In this document: piece by piece, positions 1-5,107 of the stretch
Position numbering within the stretch: position 1 is the first letter of the stretch
Layout: each line of letters starts with the position of its first letter
DNA from: Candidatus Kapaibacterium sp.
Lineage (GTDB): Bacteria; Bacteroidota; Ignavibacteria; Kapaibacteriales; UBA2268
Length of the DNA stretch: 5,107 nt
Direction of reading: 5' to 3'
Assembly (NCBI GenBank): GCA_028691175.1
Contig: JAQUZU010000126.1
Location: 1 to 5,107 of the forward strand
The notes under the pieces: generated by a model
What the model saw: the letters and a program-made list of their open reading frames with translations, nothing else
Databases searched by the model: none
Told to the model about the DNA's origin: nothing
Position numbers and translations under genes: made by a program

Positions 1-459
1 TGCGATTGTAACTTTATTCGCAGACGCATTCGAAACATCTATGTTGCCGGAGCCTTGAACAAGCAGTTTAAGCGCGTTGGTTTTGAAATAGCCGCGGGTT
101 ACTACGTCGCCGCTACCCTTTACTTTTATGCCGTTTATGTCTTTGAGAGTGGCATATACAACCATATATTTCGTACTGAAGGAGCAGTCGGACATTGTAA
201 TAAATAACTGATGGTCGCGGACGTATGTATTGACGAAGTTAATCAAATTGTCGTCAGTTTCGACTACGATTTGCTCGTTGCTTCCTGTCGTCAAAATCAC
301 CTTTGCCGGAGTTTGATTGACTAGATATTTTGCACCGGATATAGAGCGTTTCTCGCTCTTGATATTTCCGGATCCGGTTATGTGTCCGCCGGCAAATGCC
401 GGTTGCAGTGCGATTAGCGATAAAACGCAAATTCTGATTATGATCAGCATTTTTCTCAT
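1..459 (-). CDS. Exported GIN-domain (DUF2807, head GIN) protein, N-terminal part
   Basis: This reading frame runs off the left edge; 153 residues are visible and the C-terminus is missing. It opens with a Sec signal peptide: basic MRK, a hydrophobic core (about residues 5-19), and a likely signal peptidase I site after A-F-A (residues 21-23). The mature part is beta-rich and carries recurring glycine-serine motifs typical of the GIN/DUF2807 family: GSGNI at 29-33, KGSGDV at 114-119 and QGSGNI at 135-140. Such repeats fit a right-handed beta-helix or beta-solenoid. The family is annotated as 'putative auto-transporter adhesin', but its real role is mostly unknown, so cell-envelope or surface location is the safest statement. 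The start at 459 is preferred over the in-frame ATG at 450 because a GGCGGG-type SD sits 7 bases upstream, and an in-frame TGA at 478-480 bounds the frame. It diverges from the motility operon, so a functional link is not shown. Confidence 0.86.
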   Translation of the reverse strand, partial: MRKMLIIIRICVLSLIALQPAFAGGHITGSGNIKSEKRSISGAKYLVNQTPAKVILTTGSNEQIVVETDDNLINFVNTYVRDHQLFITMSDCSFSTKYMVVYATLKDINGIKVKGSGDVVTRGYFKTNALKLLVQGSGNIDVSNASANKVTIA

Positions 460-466
460 TGTGTTA

Positions 467-475
467 CCCGCCTTT
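467..475 (-). promoter_or_regulatory. Ribosome binding site of the GIN-domain gene
   Basis: On the minus strand the purine-rich stretch AAAGGCGGG ends 7 bases before the ATG at 459. The alternative ATG at 450 would leave a 16-base gap, so this site decides the start. Confidence 0.55.
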
Positions 476-619
476 CTTCAGTACTTGTTTTCGTATTCAA
501 TTTTATTTACGAAAGACTAATGTTTATGTTTCAGTTTTTTTTAGAAAAAATATAAAATATAAATGCAGTGCCATATCGTGTTGCGTGATCCTTTTATGTC
601 CGGTTTGAAAATTTCGTTG

Positions 620-628
620 TGGTATAAT
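620..628 (+). promoter_or_regulatory. Extended -10 promoter candidate (distal) for the TPR-motAB operon
   Basis: TG at 620-621, one spacer base, then a perfect TATAAT at 623-628 form an extended -10 element. No good -35 box lies 16-18 bases upstream; TTGAAA at 605-610 is only 12 bases away, too close. Extended -10 promoters can work without a strong -35. Transcription would start near 635, giving a leader of about 68 bases. This is pattern matching only, and the lineage's sigma factor preferences are unknown. Confidence 0.35.
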
Positions 629-633
629 AAAAT

Positions 634-662
634 TTGTTATTCTCGGAATATTGTGCTATATT
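634..662 (+). promoter_or_regulatory. Sigma70-like promoter candidate (proximal) for the TPR-motAB operon
   Basis: TTGTTA at 634-639 (4 of 6 to TTGACA) is separated by exactly 17 bases from TATATT at 657-662 (5 of 6 to TATAAT). A TG at 654-655 also makes it an extended -10. Transcription would start near 669, about 34 bases before the ATG at 703. I saw no sigma28-like or sigma54-like (GG-N10-GC) flagellar promoter in the same region. If the lineage uses Bacteroidota-type promoters, the match could be accidental. Confidence 0.42.
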
Positions 663-702
663 GTCTTCTATTTTTTTGTGATTGATAATTTGGCAAATAG
701 AA

Positions 703-2325
703 ATGTTTAAATCGGTGATTATCGGTATGCTTTTGCTGTGTTTGGGAGTGACTGTTTCGAACGGACAATCCGACGACGATGTCGTATATTGGAACTACGG
801 CATGATGGAAACGGCAAATTTGCGGGAAAAATTATTCCGTGATTGGATTGATCTTGCACAGCAATGTGAAGAGACCGGAGATCTCGAAGGAATGCTCCAA
901 GCTTGTTATATTGCAAACAGATATATTCCGAATCCGCAAATTGACTACCAACTTGGTGGGCTGTATGCTTCGATGGGGTTGAATAATTATGTCGGACAGG
1001 TCGGCATGTATGTAGACTCTGCAAAAGCGTGCTTCAATCGTGCAATAGCACTTGATTCGAGTTACGTTGCTGCATATGACGGAATGCTCGAAGTATATGA
1101 GCAAACCGGCGAGGTGGATAGCACGCTTGCTATCGGCGAAATAATGTTAAAGAAAAACCTTGCCGGCAATACACCTGATCTCTATTATAAAATGGCGATT
1201 AGTTATGCAGGAAAAAATGATTATAAAAATGCCAATCGCATTCTCGAAGAATTTGCAAATAATACGCGAACTTGGTATGCGTATCTGCTCGACGCCGCAA
1301 TTAATTTTGAAGCCGGACGGAAAACTGACGGCTTGAGCGCTCTGGAAAAATATTTCCTTGCTCCCGAGAGAAAAGCAGACGAACTTATTCGCTATATGTC
1401 GGCACGCAATCTGCTGCCGGAGGAAATTAAACTTGCCGTGCAATATGCAGATTCGCTCGAGCAGTTTGTGGAAAATAACAGTTTGATGAAACTATTATCG
1501 CTTTCGCTGATGGAGGCGACCTCGTATTGCAATAAATTTGATAAAAAAGAAATAAAAAAAATCGAGAAAATTGCCAAAAAATACATACAAAGTGAAGCAG
1601 AAAAAAATATAATTATTGCTAATCTGGAACTTGCGAAAGGCGATGAGGACGACGCGTTCCAGAAATATATGGAATATGCCGGTACAGGTTCACAAACGAT
1701 GCATTCGGCAGTTTTTGCAACTTTGCGATATGCTTTTCCTGCAAAGGCTCGCGAAATTTTAGCGCTTGATCCATCATTGCTCGTATGTAAAAACCGGGCA
1801 GAATATCGCGATATGCTTGCCTTGCTTGGCAATACAGAAAATGATGCCGACAAACTTCTTGCAGTAACATATAATATGTTGCAGTCCGATTCTGTTTTTT
1901 GCTATTATTTCTATTATATTGGCGAAATGTATGAATTAAAAAAGAACCGCGACAGTGCGCTAACATACTTTGCCGAAGCAGTTGAATGCGATTCATCGAA
2001 TTTAATTTATAAAAATTCTTACGCTTATTTTTTGGCTTTAGAAGGTGTTCAACTCGATGAAGCACTTGAATTATCACGCAGTTGCGTGCAGGCAGAACCA
2101 GACAGCCCATATTATTTGGATACGTATGGCTGGGTTAATTTTTTGCTCGGAAATGCCGATATAGCAATTGAAAACCTTACAAAGGCTTCTGAACTAATGC
2201 CCGATTCGAGTGAAATATGGCGACATCTTGCAGAAGTTCTCGATACAAAAGCCGAAAAGGCAAAAGCTGCGGGGGCTCGTCGGCGGGCTGATGAATTAGA
2301 TTATAAAAAGAAAAAGGAAGAATAA
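703..2325 (+). CDS. Exported tetratricopeptide-repeat protein, first gene of the motAB operon
   Basis: A 540-residue protein with a Sec signal peptide (MFKS, then a hydrophobic stretch to about residue 19, followed by NGQS and an acidic DDD). There is no lipobox and no later membrane segment, so the mature protein is probably periplasmic or secreted. TPR-like helix pairs are visible in two blocks. The N-terminal block lies at about 46-187, including a helical pair around YYKMAISYAGKNDYKNA. The C-terminal block at about 397-515 has three clear repeats, including YYLDTYGWVNFLLGNADIAI. The middle is helical and less regular, with a lysine-rich segment at about 277-302. The C-terminus is highly charged (KKKKEE). 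TPRs bind proteins, so a scaffold role is likely; the partner is not shown by sequence. The frame stays open up to a TTG at 682, but the ATG at 703 is chosen because it gives a clean signal peptide. No strong SD is visible. The stop overlaps the motA start by one base (TAATG), implying translational coupling and a role tied to the stator. Confidence 0.9.
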   Translation: MFKSVIIGMLLLCLGVTVSNGQSDDDVVYWNYGMMETANLREKLFRDWIDLAQQCEETGDLEGMLQACYIANRYIPNPQIDYQLGGLYASMGLNNYVGQVGMYVDSAKACFNRAIALDSSYVAAYDGMLEVYEQTGEVDSTLAIGEIMLKKNLAGNTPDLYYKMAISYAGKNDYKNANRILEEFANNTRTWYAYLLDAAINFEAGRKTDGLSALEKYFLAPERKADELIRYMSARNLLPEEIKLAVQYADSLEQFVENNSLMKLLSLSLMEATSYCNKFDKKEIKKIEKIAKKYIQSEAEKNIIIANLELAKGDEDDAFQKYMEYAGTGSQTMHSAVFATLRYAFPAKAREILALDPSLLVCKNRAEYRDMLALLGNTENDADKLLAVTYNMLQSDSVFCYYFYYIGEMYELKKNRDSALTYFAEAVECDSSNLIYKNSYAYFLALEGVQLDEALELSRSCVQAEPDSPYYLDTYGWVNFLLGNADIAIENLTKASELMPDSSEIWRHLAEVLDTKAEKAKAAGARRRADELDYKKKKEE

Positions 2326-3170
2326 TGTTTGTAATTATTGGATTTGTAGTTGTAATAGGCAGCGTAATCGGTGGTTTCTCTATTCATGGAGATTTAGCTA
2401 CCTTATTCCAGCCAACTGAGTTTATCATTATTGGTGGTGCTGCAATTGGCGGTGTAATTATCGGCAATACGCCCACAAATTTAAAAGCAGTTATTGCGGG
2501 ACTATTGAAGTCGCTCAAAGGGGCGAATGTCAGCAAGAAAGCATATCTTGACCTTTTGCAGATGCTGTATGAATTGTTCCAATATGCAAAACGCGAAGGT
2601 TTGATTGCTCTCGAGCCACATGTCGAGGCACCGGAATCGAGTTCGATTATCTCGAGATATCCCTCGTTTTTGTCAAATAAAATTGCCGTGGATTTCCTCT
2701 GCGATACTTTGAAAATAGTTCTCTCCGGTGGTGTGCCGGCACATGATCTGGACGACTTGATGGAACTTGATTTAGAGGCAATCCATGAAGAAGAAGCAAC
2801 TGCGCCGGGCATTTTGCAAACCTTGGCTGATTCGCTTCCGGGGTTAGGTATCGTTGCCGCCGTGCTTGGTATTATAACTACAATGAGTGCGATTAACGAA
2901 GGTGCCGAAGCCGTTGGTGCAAAAGTTGCAGGTGCGTTGGTTGGTACATTTTTGGGCGTGCTCCTGGCGTATGGTTTTACATCGCCATTGGCAAGTATTG
3001 TCGGACAAAACGTCGCAAAAGAACATAAATATGTCCTTTGCATAAAGGCGGCTTTATTGTCGTTTGCAAAAGGAGCACCGGCATCGGTTGCGATTGAATA
3101 CGGACGTCGTGCGATAGATCCGGAACATCGTCCGACATTTAAAGAAACAGAAGAAGCGATGAAGAGATAG
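2325..3170 (+). CDS. motA: Flagellar motor stator protein MotA
   Basis: MotA is the cytoplasm-facing subunit of the MotA5MotB2 stator, which converts ion flow into torque on FliG. At 281 residues it matches the long E. coli-type MotA (295), not short ExbB/TolQ homologues. The start resembles E. coli MotA (a hydrophobic MFVIIGFVVV-type segment followed by GG). Membrane segments lie at about 2-20, 31-50, 171-190 and 201-224, with a large cytoplasmic loop between the second and third. The two prolines important for the E. coli protein (P173, P222) correspond to P172 in DSLPGLGIVAAV and P221 in LLAYGFTSPLAS. In the torque loop, K89/R90 and E97 correspond to E. coli R90 and E98. The ATG overlaps the upstream stop by one base and has AAGGAAG at 2314-2320 as SD. 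motB follows after 13 bases. Nothing suggests damage or transfer. Confidence 0.98.
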   Translation: MFVIIGFVVVIGSVIGGFSIHGDLATLFQPTEFIIIGGAAIGGVIIGNTPTNLKAVIAGLLKSLKGANVSKKAYLDLLQMLYELFQYAKREGLIALEPHVEAPESSSIISRYPSFLSNKIAVDFLCDTLKIVLSGGVPAHDLDDLMELDLEAIHEEEATAPGILQTLADSLPGLGIVAAVLGIITTMSAINEGAEAVGAKVAGALVGTFLGVLLAYGFTSPLASIVGQNVAKEHKYVLCIKAALLSFAKGAPASVAIEYGRRAIDPEHRPTFKETEEAMKR

Positions 3171-3183
3171 AAAGTAGAACGAA

Positions 3184-4158
3184 ATGGCAGAAGAAAGTCA
3201 GAATAAAGAACAACCTATAGTAATAAAAAAGGTTAAAAAAGGTGGGCATGGCGGGCATCATGGTGGTGCTTGGAAGGTGGCTTATGCCGATTTCGTAACT
3301 GCGATGATGGCATTTTTTATCGTAATGTGGATTCTGGCGTCCAACGAAGAAATAAAGGAGCAGGTTGCCGGATATTTTCAAGATCCCGGTATATTCAGCT
3401 ATGAGAGCGGGCGCGACGGTTCGCCTGTAGATATAAAAATTATGGCTGCTCAGAAAAAGAAAGACGGTGAAGGCAACGCGCAAGGTCAGGGACAGGGAGA
3501 CGAACAGTCTGCTTCTGTGGCTCCGCTGACTATTTCCTTTGAAAAAGGACCGCGTGGCGAAAGTGATACTGTTTCGCATACCGCAATCGAAAAAGCCATG
3601 GCACGAGCAAAATTGGATAGTGCGATTGCACAGGCGAAAATGGCGCAAATGGGTGAAGACATAAAAAAACAACTTGCCGAAAAATTGGGGTCGCAACCTG
3701 CAATGAAGGAAATTCTTTCATCAATTAATATTGAAATGACGAAAGAGGGGCTGCGAATAGAACTTATCGAAACAAAGGACGCGCTGTTCTTTCAGGTTGG
3801 CAATGCGAATCTGAGTGCTAAAGCAGTCGAAATTTTGCAACTACTCGGAAAGACAATTATGAGTTTGCCGAATCCGGTCGCTATCGAAGGACATACCGAT
3901 GCTCGTCAATATGGAAAAAATGCATCCTATACAAACTGGGAACTTTCGAATGATCGTGCTAATTCCGCTCGTCGTGTCCTTACAAAATATATGTGGCCCG
4001 GGCAAGTCGAAAGCGTAACCGGATATGCCGATCGAAAACTACGTACACCGAATAATCCGTTCGGAAAAACAAATCGCAGAGTAAGCATAGTAATTAAACA
4101 TCTGTCGGCAGACACTTTTATGAAAAATATGGCTGATGTCAAGGGGAATAAATTATGA
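3184..4158 (+). CDS. motB: Flagellar motor stator protein MotB
   Basis: MotB anchors the stator to peptidoglycan and carries the ion-binding aspartate. The 324 residues comprise a basic, Gly/His-rich cytoplasmic tail (KKVKKGGHGGHHGG, 15-28), one membrane helix (about 30-53) and a plug/linker region. The C-terminal OmpA/MotB peptidoglycan-binding domain spans about 184-306. The ion-binding residue is D36 in AYADFVTAMMAFF, equivalent to E. coli MotB D32; this motif resembles proton-type MotB, so proton coupling is inferred. The OmpA-like domain shows EGHTDAR (235-241), the NWELSNDRANSARRVL stretch (251-266), GYADRKLRTP (280-289) and NRRVSI (297-302), all hallmarks of intact peptidoglycan binding. 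The linker (about 54-183) includes a Gly/Gln/Asp-rich patch near 94-108 and a helical Ala/Lys/Gln-rich stretch (about 137-170). The SD is weak (AAAGTAG region). The stop overlaps the next gene by four bases (ATGA). Confidence 0.98.
   Translation: MAEESQNKEQPIVIKKVKKGGHGGHHGGAWKVAYADFVTAMMAFFIVMWILASNEEIKEQVAGYFQDPGIFSYESGRDGSPVDIKIMAAQKKKDGEGNAQGQGQGDEQSASVAPLTISFEKGPRGESDTVSHTAIEKAMARAKLDSAIAQAKMAQMGEDIKKQLAEKLGSQPAMKEILSSINIEMTKEGLRIELIETKDALFFQVGNANLSAKAVEILQLLGKTIMSLPNPVAIEGHTDARQYGKNASYTNWELSNDRANSARRVLTKYMWPGQVESVTGYADRKLRTPNNPFGKTNRRVSIVIKHLSADTFMKNMADVKGNKL
4141..4146 (+). promoter_or_regulatory. Ribosome binding site of the REC/HD-GYP-like gene, inside motB
   Basis: AAGGGG lies 8 bases before the ATG at 4155, within the last codons of motB. 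It is the clearest SD on the plus strand here. It supports the overlapping ATGA start and expression of the downstream gene at stator-linked levels. Confidence 0.6.
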
Positions 4159-5107
4159 AAATATTAACTTTAATCGCAACAAGCAACGAAAAACTTGCCG
4201 ACGTACTCGAACGAGTGATAGGAAAACTCGATGCAGAAATTGTAGTTGCAAAGGAACTAGACGGCGTGAAGGCATATAGCACTATTACCGAAAAACGCCC
4301 TTTTCTCATTATAGCAGATGATGAACTTGCGGCTATGGACGGAATAAACCTATGCAAAAGAGTAAAAATTCATTCTAAATTCGAGCAAATATATTGTCTT
4401 GCAGTTGTTAAAAACGAGGAATTGAAAACACGTTTTAATGAAATTTGCGACGCTCAAATAAATGATGTGATTACGAAACCGCTGACCGAAGAAAAAATAG
4501 TAATTGCCGTTAGAAATGCGTTGCAAAATGTTCGCTTGCGAATTCAGATGAACAATACCGCAACGGCGATGCGTAGAATATCCTTGGCTATGGAGGAAAC
4601 GAAAAAAAGTTTAGACAATCTGCCGGTCGCATTTATTAAAGCACGTATTTCGCATTTCAATGAAAAATCTAAAGTTATGATAGATGCGACGAAATGGATT
4701 GCCGAGAAATTTGGCGATTTTGATGAAAAACAGTTGGAAAACATTGTAAACGCTGCGCGAGTCTGTGATTGTGGACGTATCTTTTTGCCTGATAAACTTG
4801 CGAAAATGCCGATTATAAAAGATGGTGCTCCAACCGATGATCTAATGTACCAAATTCCCGCGCAGGCGAAAAATATCCTGAAAAATGTTCCGCTTTGGGC
4901 TGATTGTGCAGATATATTGTACGCCGTGTATGAAAATTTCGATGGTACCGGATTTCCCGAAAAAATTCAATCGTGGCAGATTCCGATTTCATCGCGCATT
5001 ATTCGCGTGGTAAGTGATTATGCCGATTTGGTGATTGCCCGGAAAATGAAACCGAACGAGGCGGTCGAAGATATAAAGCGTCAAAGCAAAAAATTATACG
5101 ATAACCG
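4155..5107 (+). CDS. Degenerate receiver plus HD-GYP-like protein, C-terminus cut by window edge
   Basis: 317 residues are visible and the frame is still open at the right edge. Residues 1-125 form a CheY-like receiver. D55 in LIIADDELAAMDG sits 8 residues before the conserved Gly, as a phospho-acceptor should, and K108-P109 matches the conserved Lys-Pro. However, the acidic pair after beta-1 is replaced (ATSNE, 8-12) and the beta-4 Thr/Ser appears to be Ala (about 83). A helical linker (about 120-160) leads to a domain collinear with HD-GYP phosphodiesterases: ARVCDCGRIFLPDKL (201-215) aligns with the HDIGK-IPD motif, and YENFDGTGFP (259-268) with HHE-x-x-DG-x-GYP. Of the HD pair only D205 remains (His is C204); the HHE histidines are V258/Y259, a mid-domain His is Ile (near 234), and GYP is GFP. 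Catalysis is therefore unlikely. RpfG-type proteins share this architecture and degrade c-di-GMP; this one is better seen as a pseudo-enzyme or sensor. It overlaps motB by four bases, suggesting a stator or motility role. Confidence 0.87.
   Translation, partial: MKILTLIATSNEKLADVLERVIGKLDAEIVVAKELDGVKAYSTITEKRPFLIIADDELAAMDGINLCKRVKIHSKFEQIYCLAVVKNEELKTRFNEICDAQINDVITKPLTEEKIVIAVRNALQNVRLRIQMNNTATAMRRISLAMEETKKSLDNLPVAFIKARISHFNEKSKVMIDATKWIAEKFGDFDEKQLENIVNAARVCDCGRIFLPDKLAKMPIIKDGAPTDDLMYQIPAQAKNILKNVPLWADCADILYAVYENFDGTGFPEKIQSWQIPISSRIIRVVSDYADLVIARKMKPNEAVEDIKRQSKKLYDN

Noticed and set aside
389..402. CCGGC-AAAT-GCCGG hairpin and nearby CCGGATCCGG palindrome (368-377)
   Set aside because: Both lie inside the GIN-domain coding region and follow from Pro/Ala/Gly codons; no regulatory context.
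317..520. Small plus-strand frame overlapping the GIN-domain gene start
   Set aside because: It lies antisense to the signal peptide region of a well-supported gene and has no SD or recognisable domain.
535..550. T-run followed by A-run that could be a terminator
   Set aside because: The stem would be only A-T pairs with a 2-base loop and no GC core, in a divergent intergenic region where no gene ends.
682..702. TTG start adding seven residues to the TPR protein
   Set aside because: It would place W, Q and E ahead of a well-formed signal peptide and has no SD; the ATG at 703 gives the usual basic-then-hydrophobic start.
1543..1561. Poly-A tracts (up to A8) as a slippage or phase-variation site in the TPR gene
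   Set aside because: They encode a lysine-rich helix in an intact frame; no downstream stimulatory structure or sensible alternative frame was seen.
2733..2742. GTGCCGGCAC palindrome in motA
   Set aside because: Ten bases within coding sequence, with no second copy noticed; chance is enough.
2384..3043. Long open frame on the minus strand opposite motA
   Set aside because: It is antisense to a certain gene, matches no family I recognise, and is explained by motA codon usage. Other antisense frames opposite the TPR gene and motB (for example 1392-1853, 1619-2110, 3139-3696) are rejected for the same reason.
4155..5107. Active c-di-GMP phosphodiesterase of RpfG type
   Set aside because: Architecture fits, but the key His/Asp ligands are replaced, so the active-enzyme call is not supported.

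Overview
The window carries flagellar stator genes from a flagellated Gram-negative bacterium. Evidence for this is an E. coli-type MotA, a MotB with an OmpA-like peptidoglycan-binding domain, and two proteins with Sec signal peptides. The DNA is fairly AT-rich and some starts have weak Shine-Dalgarno (SD) sequences. One neighbour has a GIN (head, DUF2807) domain, a family common in the Bacteroidota/Ignavibacteria/Chlorobi side of the tree. That makes a flagellated member of this broad group plausible, but the lineage is inference and cannot be fixed from this window.

Layout: bases 1-459 (minus strand) hold the N-terminal 153 codons of an exported GIN-domain protein, whose C-terminus lies beyond the left edge. 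Bases 460-702 form an AT-rich divergent intergenic region with two sigma70-like extended -10 candidates facing right. From 703 to the right edge, four plus-strand genes are packed tightly: an exported TPR protein (703-2325), motA (2325-3170), motB (3184-4158), and a response-regulator-like protein with an HD-GYP-like domain (4155-5107, truncated by the window edge). The junctions are a 1-base TAATG overlap, a 13-base gap and a 4-base ATGA overlap. No terminator or internal gap separates them, so this looks like one transcription unit.

How they may work together: MotA and MotB form the ion-conducting stator that drives flagellar rotation and is anchored to peptidoglycan. The exported TPR protein is coupled to motA and could be a periplasmic partner or scaffold of the stator. 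The fourth protein has the architecture of an RpfG-like c-di-GMP phosphodiesterase, but almost every catalytic or metal-binding position of the HD-GYP domain is replaced and the receiver pocket is partly degenerate. It looks like a pseudo-enzyme, perhaps a binding or regulatory protein acting with the stator. This coupled set of an exported TPR protein, MotA, MotB and a pseudo-REC/pseudo-HD-GYP protein is the most interesting feature here.
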